Shown one piece after another: positions 42,734-52,553 of a stretch of 64,000 nt of DNA. Within the stretch, counting starts at the first letter, position 1. Each line of letters starts with the position of its first letter. Made by a program: the position numbers and the translations under genes. This stretch comes from an uncultured Flammeovirgaceae bacterium. GTDB lineage: Bacteria; Bacteroidota; Bacteroidia; Cytophagales; MED-G16. The stretch lies in the NCBI GenBank assembly GCA_913052485.1, contig CAJXDN010000001.1:66444-130443 (forward strand). Direction: 5' to 3'. The notes below the pieces were generated by a model. That model ran no database searches, had not been told where the DNA came from, and was given only the letters and a program-made list of their open reading frames with translations.

Positions 42734-43510
42734 ATGATGGGAATTAAAACCAAAAAAAAATTCGGTCAACATTTTTTAAAAAATGAAGCTATACTTGAAA
42801 AAATTATATACTCTCATTCTGATAGAAAAAATGTACTTGAAATAGGGCCAGGTAGGGGAGCTCTCACAAAATATCTTTTGCCTAATGTTAAAAATTTATT
42901 ATTGGTAGAAGTAGATAATGAATGTGTTAAGTATTTAAATGATAATTACAAAGGCTTAAATTTATTAAGTGGCGATATTCTAAAAATTAATTTAGAAAAA
43001 CTTTTTGAGAATAACTTTTCGATTATAAGCAATCTACCTTATAATATATCCTCCCAGGTCTTTTTTAAAATTCTTGATAATAAAGATAAAATCACAGAGT
43101 TTACATTTTTAATTCAAAAGGAGGTAGCACAAAGAATTTGTTCAGGATATGGTAATAAAACCTACGGAATTTTATCTGTATTGATACAGACATTTTATGA
43201 GACTGAATATATTTTTGATGTAGCCCCAAATGAATTCGAACCTCCACCTAAAGTAGATTCAGCTCTTATTAGAGGAGTTAGGAACTCGACAAAAGACATT
43301 GGTGTTCCGTTTGTATATTTTAAGAATGTAGTCAAGCAAGCATTCCAAAATAGGAGAAAAACATTGAGAAATTCTCTAAAACATCTAAATTTACCGATAT
43401 CAATTAAGTCACATGAAATATTTTCAAAAAGAGCTGAGCAACTTGATATTAATGATTTTATCTGGTTAGTAAATGGAATTAAGAGAAACAAACTATGCAA
43501 TTTTCATTAA
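42734..43510 (+). CDS. rsmA: 16S rRNA (adenine1518/1519-N6)-dimethyltransferase
   Basis: KKKFGQHFLKNEAILEKI; VLEIGPGRGALTKYLL; SNLPYNISSQVFFKIL; FQNRRKTLRNSLK. Confidence 0.96.
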   Translation: MMGIKTKKKFGQHFLKNEAILEKIIYSHSDRKNVLEIGPGRGALTKYLLPNVKNLLLVEVDNECVKYLNDNYKGLNLLSGDILKINLEKLFENNFSIISNLPYNISSQVFFKILDNKDKITEFTFLIQKEVAQRICSGYGNKTYGILSVLIQTFYETEYIFDVAPNEFEPPPKVDSALIRGVRNSTKDIGVPFVYFKNVVKQAFQNRRKTLRNSLKHLNLPISIKSHEIFSKRAEQLDINDFIWLVNGIKRNKLCNFH

Positions 43511-44883
43511 CAAATCAATTTAAGGAAAAATTAAAAGATGAGATACAGAATCAAAATGTTGATTTCATAAAAAGGTCTTTTGATGGAATAAGTTACATTG
43601 ATATCACAGAGTTATTATCAGAGTTTAACTCAGTAGATTCAAAATATGTAATAGATAACATTGATATAGAAACCTCAGCAATGATCATTTCAGAATTAGA
43701 TGAGGACGATCGTAAAAACTTTTTAAAAATATTTTCAGCAAAAGAGATTTCCAAATTTATAATGATTATCGATTCTGATGATGCTGTTGATATTTTATCA
43801 GAACTAGATGAGGAGAAAAGAGATAAAACCATTCTTGAAATTAATGATTTAGAAAAGTCAAAAAATTTAAAAAAATTATTAAAATATGATGATAATGTTG
43901 CCGGTGGACTAATGGCAATTGAATTAGTTAAATGCAATATAAATTGGAAAATTAATCAGTGTATTGACCTTATAAAAAAACAGGCCAAAAATGTATCAAA
44001 TATTTACAGTGTCTATGTCACAGATAATAAAGGAAAACTACTTGGAAAGGTGTCTTTGAAGGATATTATCCTGGCTAAAGATAATTCTCGAATTAAAGAT
44101 GTTTATGATGATTATATCATTTCAGTTGACGCAAATATGGATCAGGAGGAAGTATCACAGATAATGCAAAAATATGATTTGACAGTTTTGCCAGTTATCA
44201 ATAAAAGAGGAAAACTTCTTGGTAGAATTACAATCGATGATGTTGTGGACGTTATAACTGAGACAGCTGAAGAGGAAAGGCAAATTATGTCTGGTATCAC
44301 TTCTGACGTTGAGGAAGATGATTCTGTTTGGGAATTATCAAATGCAAGGTTACCATGGCTAATAATTGGTATTTTGGGGGGGTTATTTGGCGCATTTTTT
44401 CTTGGTTCATTTGAGAATAATTATTTTAAAGACAATCAAATATTTTTGTCTCTTTCTTTTTTCATTCCTCTGATTATGGCAACTGCTGGTAATGTTGGAA
44501 TTCAATCCTCCTCAATTGTGATACAAAGTTTATCAAATCCCAGTGCATTTGAATCAAGCGTAACAAATAGATTATTTAAAGTTTTATTTGTTTCAATCAT
44601 AAACGGTATAGTATTATCTATTATAGTCTACTCAGGCTTGATATTATTCGACTACCTGAATTATCTAGATTTTGAATTGTATTCTCAAACTGCAATTATT
44701 GTTTCCATTTCTCTTTTTTCAATTGTAATTGTCTCCTCTGTATTGGGTACTATAACTCCTATAATTCTTGATAAATTAAATTTTAATCCAGCTTTAGCCT
44801 CAGGGCCATTTATTACTACTACAAATGATCTTATTGCTTTAGCAATTTATTTTTTTGTAGCACTCTTTCTTGGGGGTATTTAA
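43495..44883 (+). CDS. mgtE: Magnesium transporter MgtE
   Basis: N-terminal MgtE domain and paired CBS domains followed by TM domain with GNVGIQSSSIVIQSL and ITTTNDLIALAIYFFVALFL. Confidence 0.95.
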   Translation: MQFSLTNQFKEKLKDEIQNQNVDFIKRSFDGISYIDITELLSEFNSVDSKYVIDNIDIETSAMIISELDEDDRKNFLKIFSAKEISKFIMIIDSDDAVDILSELDEEKRDKTILEINDLEKSKNLKKLLKYDDNVAGGLMAIELVKCNINWKINQCIDLIKKQAKNVSNIYSVYVTDNKGKLLGKVSLKDIILAKDNSRIKDVYDDYIISVDANMDQEEVSQIMQKYDLTVLPVINKRGKLLGRITIDDVVDVITETAEEERQIMSGITSDVEEDDSVWELSNARLPWLIIGILGGLFGAFFLGSFENNYFKDNQIFLSLSFFIPLIMATAGNVGIQSSSIVIQSLSNPSAFESSVTNRLFKVLFVSIINGIVLSIIVYSGLILFDYLNYLDFELYSQTAIIVSISLFSIVIVSSVLGTITPIILDKLNFNPALASGPFITTTNDLIALAIYFFVALFLGGI

Positions 44884-44907
44884 ATCAAATTATTTATATT
44901 TGTTGTT

Positions 44908-44930
44908 AACGGACATGATCCGTTTTTTTT
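44908..44930 (+). terminator. Intrinsic terminator between mgtE and greA
   Basis: AACGGA-CATGA-TCCGTT perfect 6-bp stem (44908-44913 / 44919-44924) leading into a run of 8 T (44923-44930). Confidence 0.75.
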
Positions 44931-44944
44931 ATCTAAAAACCCAT

Positions 44945-45418
44945 ATGGTTAAAATTAAATATTTTACGGAGGAAGGTCTTAAAAAATTAAAGGATGAATT
45001 ACATCAACTTAAGACTAAAGGTAGGGCAGATATTGCTAATCAAATTGCCGAGGCCAGAGACAAGGGTGATCTTTCCGAAAATGCAGAATACGATGCTGCA
45101 AAAGATGCTCAGGGGTTACACGAATTAAAAATATCTAAACTTGAGGAATCAATAAGTAATGCCAGGGTAATTGATGAGTCAGAAATTAATACTGATAAAG
45201 TTTCGATACTTTCTAAAGTTAAAATAACTAATGTTACCTTAAATAAGGAGTTTGAATATACCATTGTATCTGAGGAGGAATCTGATTTACAATCTGGAAA
45301 AATATCTGTTCAATCACCAATTGGTAAGGGTTTACTTGGAAAGAAAAAAGGTGAGGAGGTAACTATTTTTGTTCCCTCTGGAGAATTAAGATTTAAAATA
45401 TTAGATATATCACTATAA
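44945..45418 (+). CDS. greA: Transcription elongation factor GreA (start corrected to ATG 44945)
   Basis: MVKIKYFTEEGLKKLKDELHQLKTKGRADIANQIAEARDKGDLSENAEYDAAKDAQG. The ORF-track extension to 44870 crosses the terminator hairpin. Confidence 0.95.
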   Translation: MVKIKYFTEEGLKKLKDELHQLKTKGRADIANQIAEARDKGDLSENAEYDAAKDAQGLHELKISKLEESISNARVIDESEINTDKVSILSKVKITNVTLNKEFEYTIVSEEESDLQSGKISVQSPIGKGLLGKKKGEEVTIFVPSGELRFKILDISL

Positions 45419-45421
45419 TAT

Positions 45422-45817
45422 TTGATGGCTTCTATATTCACAAAAATTATTAATAAAGAAATTCCGTCATATACAATTTTAGAAAATGAAAATTTTATCT
45501 CATTCCTTGATATTAATCCACTTACATTAGGCCATTGTCTTGTCGTTCCAAAAAAAGAAATTGATTATTTATTTGATCTTGATGATGTTTTTCTTAATGA
45601 AATTTTAATTTTTTCAAAGAAAATATCTTCCTCTTTAATAAGAACGTTTGATTGTAACAGAGTAGGGGTATCGGTCATTGGATTAGAAGTACCTCATGCT
45701 CATGTCCACCTTATTCCTATTAATAATGAAAAAGATATGAGTTTTTCAAACAAAAGAATTGAGATGTCATCGAAAGATTTTACTGTCCTACAAAGTAAAA
45801 TAATTAAAAATCTATAG
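45422..45817 (+). CDS. HIT family protein
   Basis: SIFTKIINKEIPSYTILENENFISFLDINPLTLGHCLVVPKKE; histidine triad VPHAHVHLIP. Confidence 0.95.
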   Translation: MMASIFTKIINKEIPSYTILENENFISFLDINPLTLGHCLVVPKKEIDYLFDLDDVFLNEILIFSKKISSSLIRTFDCNRVGVSVIGLEVPHAHVHLIPINNEKDMSFSNKRIEMSSKDFTVLQSKIIKNL

Positions 45818-46360
45818 AAGTTTCTCTGGATTAGAAATAAGATATTGTTTCCAAGATTTTTTTGTAGTCTGGTTACTAGATTTCTGATAAAGATGACAGA
45901 TTGCTACTCCAAGAGCATCAGTAGCATCAAGTTTATCATCTTTATTCAATTTTAAATTTAAAATTCTTTTTACCATATCGGAGAGCTGTTCTTTAGATGC
46001 ATTTCCATTTCCAGTAACAGATTGTTTAATTTTTTTTGGTGCATATTCACTGACATTGATTTGGGATATTTCACCTGCTGTTATTGCCGCTCCTTGAGCT
46101 CTCCCAAGCTTTAACATTGACTGAACATTTTTACCATAAAATGGTGACTCTATAGAGATTTCATGAGGTTTGTACTCATTTATTAATTCAGTCACTTTCT
46201 CAAAAATAATTCTAAGTTTTTTCATATGATTTTTTTCTTTATTCATATTAATTACACCATATTGAAGAGCTATCAAACTTTTCTCTGTTTTTTTTATAAT
46301 ACCAAATCCCATGAGATTTGTACCAGGATCTAAACCTAAAATTATTCTTTGAGTTCTCAT
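45812..46360 (-). CDS. ruvC: Crossover junction endodeoxyribonuclease RuvC
   Basis: RIILGLDPGTNLMGFGII; SIESPFYGKNVQSMLKLGRAQGA; DATDALGVAICH. Confidence 0.96.
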   Translation of the reverse strand: MRTQRIILGLDPGTNLMGFGIIKKTEKSLIALQYGVINMNKEKNHMKKLRIIFEKVTELINEYKPHEISIESPFYGKNVQSMLKLGRAQGAAITAGEISQINVSEYAPKKIKQSVTGNGNASKEQLSDMVKRILNLKLNKDDKLDATDALGVAICHLYQKSSNQTTKKSWKQYLISNPEKLL

Positions 46361-46419
46361 TGAATAGTTTTAATTATCATTAATTTCACTTCATTAAATC
46401 TATTGAAATAATATTAAAA

Positions 46420-47199
46420 ATGGATAGCTATTATATAGATTCACATGCACATATTTATTTGGACCAGTTCACCGATAATCTTGATGAAACCATTAACAGA
46501 TCATTAGATAATAAAGTAAATAAAATTTTAATGCCAAACATTAATCTTGATACTGTATCTAAAATGCTTAATTTATCTGGAAAATATAAGGGTATATGTT
46601 ATCCAATGCTTGGTCTACATCCTTGTTATATCGAAAATGAATTCGAGAATGAGATAACAAAAATCTTTGAATATAAATCTTCTGAGATTATTGCTATTGG
46701 TGAGATTGGATTAGATTTTTTTAGAAGCAAAAAAAATATTAAAAATCAAATTAAAGCATTAGAGATACAATGTGAATATGCATTGTCACAAAAATTACCT
46801 ATTGTAATTCATACAAGGAATTCAATTGATGAGACTATCAGTATTGTTTCTAGATATTCTAAAAAGGGTTTAACAGGTGTTTTTCATTGCTTTGTTGGTA
46901 ATTTAAATCAAGCACATAATGTTATTAATATGGGATTTAAAATTGGAGTTGGAGGTATTTTAACTTTTAAGAATTCTAATATAAAAAACGTAATATCTCA
47001 AATTGAGATTAAACATCTAATTCTAGAGACAGACAGTCCTTACTTGTCTCCAGAACCTTTAAGGGGAAAAGTTAATGAACCAGCTAATATTATTTTTATA
47101 TCAGAAAAGTTATCTGAAATTTTATCCTTGCCGACTGAAATAGTTTCACAAGTTACTTCAGAGAATGTGAAAAATTTATTTGATTTGCAATCAAATTAA
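46420..47199 (+). CDS. tatD: TatD family hydrolase
   Basis: IDSHAHIYLDQF; IGEIGLDFFR; FHCFVGNLNQA; LETDSPYLSPEPLRGKVNEPANI. Confidence 0.95.
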   Translation: MDSYYIDSHAHIYLDQFTDNLDETINRSLDNKVNKILMPNINLDTVSKMLNLSGKYKGICYPMLGLHPCYIENEFENEITKIFEYKSSEIIAIGEIGLDFFRSKKNIKNQIKALEIQCEYALSQKLPIVIHTRNSIDETISIVSRYSKKGLTGVFHCFVGNLNQAHNVINMGFKIGVGGILTFKNSNIKNVISQIEIKHLILETDSPYLSPEPLRGKVNEPANIIFISEKLSEILSLPTEIVSQVTSENVKNLFDLQSN

Positions 47200-47201
47200 C
47201 A

Positions 47202-47290
47202 AGAGAGGTGGCCGAGCGGTCGAAGGCGCGCGCCTGGAAAGTGCGTATACGGAGTAATTCGTATCGAGGGTTCGAATCCCTTCCTCTCTG
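47202..47290 (+). tRNA. tRNA-Ser (anticodon GGA)
   Basis: AGAGAGGTGGCCGAGCGGTCGAAGGCGCGCGCCTGGAAAGTGCG...GGGTTCGAATCCCTTCCTCTCTG: class II tRNA with long variable arm, anticodon loop CTGGAAA, GTTCGAATC T-loop. Confidence 0.96.
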
Positions 47291-47360
47291 CTAACTCATA
47301 TCCCGACCTATAACTTATAGGATTGTTGTATTGATTGGGAGAATTTTAAACTTAATTAAT

Positions 47361-48374
47361 ATGGATCCACTATCTCAAGGTACAGTTGGTGCAGCTTTTG
47401 CTCAGTCAGTTGCGAATAAAAATAATATTTTCAAGATCGGTTTCATTGGTTTCCTTGCAGGAATGATTCCTGATTTGGATGTTTTGATACAGTCATCAAC
47501 TGATCCAATTTTATCTCTTGAATATCACAGGCAGTTTACACATTCACTTTTTTTTATTCCCTTCGGTTCTTTAATTTTTGCTATTATAGTTTTTCCTTTA
47601 TTTAAAAGCTCCTTGAGTTTAAAGACTGTCTATTTTGCAAGTTTTTTGGGTTATGCAACTCATGGATTGCTTGATGCATGTACTTCCTATGGGACTCAAC
47701 TCTTTTGGCCTTTTTCTAACGAACGCATTAGTTGGAATAATATATCTATAGTTGATCCTCTCTTTACAATTCCAACATTAATATTTCTTGTAATTGCAAT
47801 AAAAACTAAAAAAAAGATATTTAGTTTTTTTGGAATTGGATGGATTATATTTTATTTAACTCTAGGGTATATTCAATATGAAAGAGCTTTATCAGCTGCA
47901 ATTGAACTTGCGACTTTGAGGGGGCATAATGCCGAGCGACTGACTCTTAAGCCATCATTTGGAAATTTGATTTTATGGAAGTCCATTTATAAACATAAAG
48001 AAACTTTTTATGTTGATGCAATTCGAACAGCACAATCACCTACATGGTGTTTAGGAGAAACTATAAAGGTTTTTAATTATAAATCTCATTTACCGGGTCT
48101 TGACATGGAGAGCCAGCAAAAAAAGGATATTGAGAGATTTCGTTGGTTTTCTCAAGATTATTTGGGCTATGTTAAAGAAAAAAATATTGTTTCAGATGTG
48201 CGTTACTCAATGATCCCAAATCAGATTTCTCCAATGTGGGGGTTGACTATTGACGAACAGCGTGGTATAAGTGACCATGCGACTTGGTGGACAAGTCGAA
48301 ATTTGGACCAAAGTCAGATAGATTTGTTTGTAGATTTGTTAAAAGGCAAAAAGTCTCAGTGTATGTCATTTTAA
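47361..48374 (+). CDS. Metal-dependent hydrolase, YdjM/LexA-regulated membrane hydrolase family (likely ATG 47361)
   Basis: MDPLSQGTVGAAFAQSV...LAGMIPDLDVLIQ...LEYHRQFTHSLFFIPFG...GYATHGLLDACTSYGTQLFWPFSNERISW. Confidence 0.9.
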   Translation: MDPLSQGTVGAAFAQSVANKNNIFKIGFIGFLAGMIPDLDVLIQSSTDPILSLEYHRQFTHSLFFIPFGSLIFAIIVFPLFKSSLSLKTVYFASFLGYATHGLLDACTSYGTQLFWPFSNERISWNNISIVDPLFTIPTLIFLVIAIKTKKKIFSFFGIGWIIFYLTLGYIQYERALSAAIELATLRGHNAERLTLKPSFGNLILWKSIYKHKETFYVDAIRTAQSPTWCLGETIKVFNYKSHLPGLDMESQQKKDIERFRWFSQDYLGYVKEKNIVSDVRYSMIPNQISPMWGLTIDEQRGISDHATWWTSRNLDQSQIDLFVDLLKGKKSQCMSF

Positions 48375-48519
48375 TACCTGTGTTGAATACCATAGTATTT
48401 AATTATTAAAGGATAAGTTTATGTGTTTAAACATATATTAAAAAATACCTTTTAGTCTTTTATATTAATATTAATAATTTTATTATTGTAGAATTCTATA
48501 CAAAATAACACATTAAACT

Positions 48520-49356
48520 ATGAAAAAATTTTTAACATTATTTTTAACATTTTGTCTACTTACGTACACAAATGATTCTTTTTCTCAAGAAGATGTGCAA
48601 TCAGTCCAAAATGATACACAAGAAGATACATCATCCGCTACAGTAGATACTCTAGTTGAAGAAACAACAATTCAAGTAATTGAGGAAGAAGAAATAGAGG
48701 AGATTGTAGAAGAATCTCAATCCTTTCATTATGCTATCAAGGAACAATTCATTCAAGGTGGCTGGCAATTTATGGGGATAGTTCTTTTATGTCTAATTCT
48801 TGGATTAGCAGTTGCAATTGAAAGAATTATAACTTTAAATTTAGCAACGACAAACACAAAAAAGTTGTTATCAGACATCGATGGTGCACTTGGTTCTAAA
48901 GGTGGTGTAGAGGCTGCAAAAGAAATTTGTAAAAATACTAGGGGGCCAGTAGCATCCATTTTTGTTCAAGGTCTCATGAGGGCTTCTGAGGGAATTGATA
49001 TGGTTGAAAAGTCTATCATATCCTATGGCTCGGTTGAGATGGGTAAGTTAGAGAAAGGAATGGTATGGATATCATTATTTATATCCTTAGCTCCTATGCT
49101 TGGTTTTATGGGTACAGTTATTGGTATGATTGGAGCTTTTGATGCTATTGCCGAGGCTGGTGATGTGTCACCATCTCTTGTTGCTGGGGGTATCAAAATC
49201 GCTCTCCTAACTACAGTTGGTGGTTTAATAGTTGCAGTTATCCTACAGTTATTCTACAACTATTTGGTATCCAAAATCGATTCTCTAGTAAATACTATGG
49301 AAGATGCCTCAATCTCACTTGTTGATATTTTAGTAAGGAATAAACTCTCTAAATAA
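48520..49356 (+). CDS. exbB: MotA/TolQ/ExbB proton channel family protein with signal peptide and acidic N-terminal extension
   Basis: Signal peptide, acidic stretch VIEEEEIEEIVEESQ, then channel domain LAPMLGFMGTVIGMIGAFDAIAEAG...LLTTVGGLIVAVILQLFYNYL. Confidence 0.92.
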   Translation: MKKFLTLFLTFCLLTYTNDSFSQEDVQSVQNDTQEDTSSATVDTLVEETTIQVIEEEEIEEIVEESQSFHYAIKEQFIQGGWQFMGIVLLCLILGLAVAIERIITLNLATTNTKKLLSDIDGALGSKGGVEAAKEICKNTRGPVASIFVQGLMRASEGIDMVEKSIISYGSVEMGKLEKGMVWISLFISLAPMLGFMGTVIGMIGAFDAIAEAGDVSPSLVAGGIKIALLTTVGGLIVAVILQLFYNYLVSKIDSLVNTMEDASISLVDILVRNKLSK

Positions 49357-49694
49357 TGATATTATTAGATTTAGTTGATATTATACTATACTTTGGGTAT
49401 GGTATGGTAATAGTTGCAGCATTCTTAGCAATTGCTTTTCCGCTATGGATTGCATCTAAAAATCCAAAATCATTAATACAGACTGGTATTGGATTAGGTT
49501 CTATTTTGGTGTTATTTCTAGTAGCCTGGTTAATATCTAGTAATGAAGTTTATTCAAGTTATGCAGAGTTTGGAGTTGACGAGTCGTTATCAAAATTCAT
49601 TGGAGGAATGTTAAACTTAGTCTATATCCTTGCAGGACTTGCTGTATTTGGGATAATTTACTCTGAGGTTTCAAAATCCCTTAAGAATGGCTAG
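49356..49694 (+). CDS. Hypothetical membrane protein in exbB/exbD operon
   Basis: Three hydrophobic segments; between exbB and exbD with start/stop overlap. Confidence 0.75.
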   Translation: MILLDLVDIILYFGYGMVIVAAFLAIAFPLWIASKNPKSLIQTGIGLGSILVLFLVAWLISSNEVYSSYAEFGVDESLSKFIGGMLNLVYILAGLAVFGIIYSEVSKSLKNG

Positions 49695-50322
49695 AAAAAA
49701 TAGACCTACTGCAGAGATACCAAATGGTTCAATGGCTGACATAGCTTTTTTACTATTGATATTTTTTCTTGTAACTACCACAATAGCTAATGACAAAGGG
49801 ATTGCAATGCTTCTACCACCTAAACCAGACCCGAATCAGCCTCCTCCTGAAGTGACAAAAAATGATAGGAATATTTTCAAGATACTAGCAAATTCACAAG
49901 ATAGACTTCTAGTTGAAGACGAACCTTTAAATGATGTCTTTGAATTAAGAGAGATGGTTAAATCTTTCATATTAAATTTTGGAAGTCCAGGTGAGGAGGG
50001 CGTATTAATATATAATAGCTTGCCTGCATCAATGAAGGCATTCAGTTCCTCAGTTAGGAGAAGTGATTACTCTGATGATCCAACGGAAGCTGTTGTGTCT
50101 TTTAAGGCTGACAGAGGAACATCATATGAATTATATGTACAAGTACTTGATCAAGTAAATGCAGCATATAATGATGTATATGGTGAGAGAGTTGGTTTAT
50201 CTGCCTCTGAATTTTTACAATTAGATAGAGATGATCCTATACAGGATAAAAAATACCAGGCTGCAAGACAGGGAATTCCAAGAGCAATATCAATTGCAGA
50301 ACCTAATAAAATAGTAAAATAA
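49687..50322 (+). CDS. exbD: ExbD/TolR family biopolymer transport protein
   Basis: SMADIAFLLLIFFLVTTTIANDKGIAMLLPP. Confidence 0.92.
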   Translation: MARKNRPTAEIPNGSMADIAFLLLIFFLVTTTIANDKGIAMLLPPKPDPNQPPPEVTKNDRNIFKILANSQDRLLVEDEPLNDVFELREMVKSFILNFGSPGEEGVLIYNSLPASMKAFSSSVRRSDYSDDPTEAVVSFKADRGTSYELYVQVLDQVNAAYNDVYGERVGLSASEFLQLDRDDPIQDKKYQAARQGIPRAISIAEPNKIVK

Positions 50323-50783
50323 TGGCAAAATTCGGAAAGAAATCAAGTACTTCACAGGATATTCCAACAGCTGCTTTACCAGATATAATTTTTATGTTGT
50401 TATTTTTCTTTATGGTTACAACTGTCCTAAGAGAAACAGATATTTTAGTTAAACAGAAACTACCAAAGGCTGCCCAACTGTCAAAATTAGAAAGGAAATC
50501 TTTAGTTAGTTATATTTACATTGGCGAGCCGAAACAGAGCTCGGTATTTGGTAAAGAACCAAAAATTCAAGTCAACGATGTTTTTGTGGAGGTTGATGAA
50601 ATAATCCAATTTGTAAATCAAGAAAAAGACAAATTAAATGAAGCTGAGAGAGATCAGATAACTATGTCCTTAAAAGTTGATGTTGAGTCCAAGATGGGTA
50701 TAGTCTCTGATGTACAGCAGGAACTTCGAGAGGCTAACGCAAGAAAAATTCTATACAGTTCTGTCCAGTCTGTTGATATTTAA
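50322..50783 (+). CDS. exbD: ExbD/TolR family biopolymer transport protein (second copy)
   Basis: ALPDIIFMLLFFFMVTTVLRETDILVKQKLPKA. Confidence 0.92.
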   Translation: MAKFGKKSSTSQDIPTAALPDIIFMLLFFFMVTTVLRETDILVKQKLPKAAQLSKLERKSLVSYIYIGEPKQSSVFGKEPKIQVNDVFVEVDEIIQFVNQEKDKLNEAERDQITMSLKVDVESKMGIVSDVQQELREANARKILYSSVQSVDI

Positions 50784-50784
50784 A

Positions 50785-50816
50785 ATAAATAAGAATTACA
50801 TTTAATTCTTATTTAT
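50785..50816 (+). repeat. Perfect 14-bp inverted repeat (4-nt loop) overlapping the downstream start codon
   Basis: ATAAATAAGAATTA-CATT-TAATTCTTATTTAT; the final AT belongs to ATG 50815-50817. Confidence 0.9.
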
Positions 50817-52101
50817 GACTCAAAAATTAATTTATAATAAAAAAGTAAATGCATGGTGTATGTATGACTGGGCTAATTCAGTCTACTCCCTAGTCATTAC
50901 TACTGCAATTTTCCCAATATTTTATAACTCGGTAACAACATCTGCCTCTGGATCTGATGTAGTTACTTTTTTTGGTTATAATATTGTTAATTCCGTTCTT
51001 TACTCCTATTCCCTTTCATTTTCATTCCTGATTTTAACTATCATTCAACCTATACTATCTGGTATTGCTGACTACTCTGGAAATAAAAAGTTTTTTTTAA
51101 GGCTATTTATGTACCTGGGTTCATTATCATGTATGTTCTTATATTTTTTTGATGGTACTAACATTGAATTTGGTATAATATTTTATGTATTAGCTAGTAT
51201 TGGTTTTACAGGCAGTTTAGTATTTTATAATGCTTTTCTACCTGAAATTTCAACTCCTGAAAATTTTGATAAAATTAGTGCTCGAGGATATTCATTTGGT
51301 TATGTTGGAAGTGTAATATTACTTATCATCTGCTTAATAATTATTCAAGGTTTTGAATTTTTTGGATTTGAGTCATCTAAGGAAGCAACAAAATTTACTT
51401 TTCTTTTAGTCGGTATTTGGTGGATATTCTTTGCCCAAATTACATTATATTATATGCAAGAGAAACCTAAAAAAATTATACTCAATAAAAAAATTCTTAC
51501 CTATGGTGCTAGGGAGCTAATAAAGGTATGGAATTATATCAAGGGTGTTAAAAATTTAAAATTTTATCTATTATCCTATTTTTTTTATAGCATGGGCGTC
51601 CAGACAATTATGCTTGTTGCATCTTACTTTGGTGATAAGGAAATTAATCTAGATCAAAATAAACTTATTTTTACAATATTAATAATTCAACTTATCGCAA
51701 TTTTTGGCGCCTACTTCTTTGCCTACATTTCAAGATTGAAAGGAAATAAATTTTCTTTGATAACTATGAATATATGTTGGATAATTGTATGTCTTACAGC
51801 ATATTATACTACGAATGAGATCCAATTCTATATTCTTGCTGGAGCAGTGGGAATCTTGATGGGTGGAATACAGTCACTCTCAAGATCAACTTTTTCTAAG
51901 CTAATACCAAAAGATATTGGTGACACTGCATCATTCTTTAATTTTTATGGTATATCATATAATATCTCTGTTGTGATTGGTACTTTTTCTTACGGTTATA
52001 TTGAGCAAGTTACTGGAAGCATGAGATCAAGTGTACTTGCATTAACACTGTTTTTTGTACTAGGCCTGACTTTTTTAATTTTTACAAAAATTAAAAAATA
52101 A
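50815..52101 (+). CDS. MFS transporter, UMF1 family
   Basis: KVNAWCMYDWANSVYSLVITTAIFPIFYN; multiple TM helices; GGIQSLSRSTFSKLIPKDIGDTASFFNFYGI. Confidence 0.92.
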   Translation: MTQKLIYNKKVNAWCMYDWANSVYSLVITTAIFPIFYNSVTTSASGSDVVTFFGYNIVNSVLYSYSLSFSFLILTIIQPILSGIADYSGNKKFFLRLFMYLGSLSCMFLYFFDGTNIEFGIIFYVLASIGFTGSLVFYNAFLPEISTPENFDKISARGYSFGYVGSVILLIICLIIIQGFEFFGFESSKEATKFTFLLVGIWWIFFAQITLYYMQEKPKKIILNKKILTYGARELIKVWNYIKGVKNLKFYLLSYFFYSMGVQTIMLVASYFGDKEINLDQNKLIFTILIIQLIAIFGAYFFAYISRLKGNKFSLITMNICWIIVCLTAYYTTNEIQFYILAGAVGILMGGIQSLSRSTFSKLIPKDIGDTASFFNFYGISYNISVVIGTFSYGYIEQVTGSMRSSVLALTLFFVLGLTFLIFTKIKK

Positions 52102-52106
52102 TGTGA

Positions 52107-52553
52107 ATGGTAGAATTAAACATACCTACCCAAGATATAGATATAAAAATAATTGAATCAAAAAAATATATTTTTGATTTGATAAGAAAAAAATATTTGA
52201 TCTTAACTCCAGAGGAATGGGTTAGACAAAATTTAATTAGATATTTTATTAATGATTTAAATTATCCTAGAGGCTTGATTAAAACCGAGTCTTCCCTAAA
52301 ATATAATAATTTAAAGAAAAGATCCGATATCCTTATATTTAATAATGATATGACACATTTCTTAGTTGTTGAATGTAAGTCATATAAATTAAAACTAAAC
52401 AAATCTCACCTAAGCCAATCTGCAATGTATAATAAAATATATAAAAGTAAATACGTCATGATTTCAAATGGATTTGATCATATTGTATGTAAATATGACT
52501 GGAGTAATGATTCATTCGAATTTATGAAATCAATTCCTAAATATAGAAATTAA
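52107..52553 (+). CDS. Stand-alone HsdR N-terminal-like PD-(D/E)XK nuclease domain protein
   Basis: TPEEWVRQNLIRYFINDLNYPRGLIKTESSLKYNNLKKRSDILIFNNDMTHFLVVECKSYKLKL. Confidence 0.85.
   Translation: MVELNIPTQDIDIKIIESKKYIFDLIRKKYLILTPEEWVRQNLIRYFINDLNYPRGLIKTESSLKYNNLKKRSDILIFNNDMTHFLVVECKSYKLKLNKSHLSQSAMYNKIYKSKYVMISNGFDHIVCKYDWSNDSFEFMKSIPKYRN

Noticed and set aside
44870-44944. N-terminal extension of greA in the track
   Set aside because: Passes through a clear hairpin plus T-run terminator after mgtE; conserved GreA begins at 44945.
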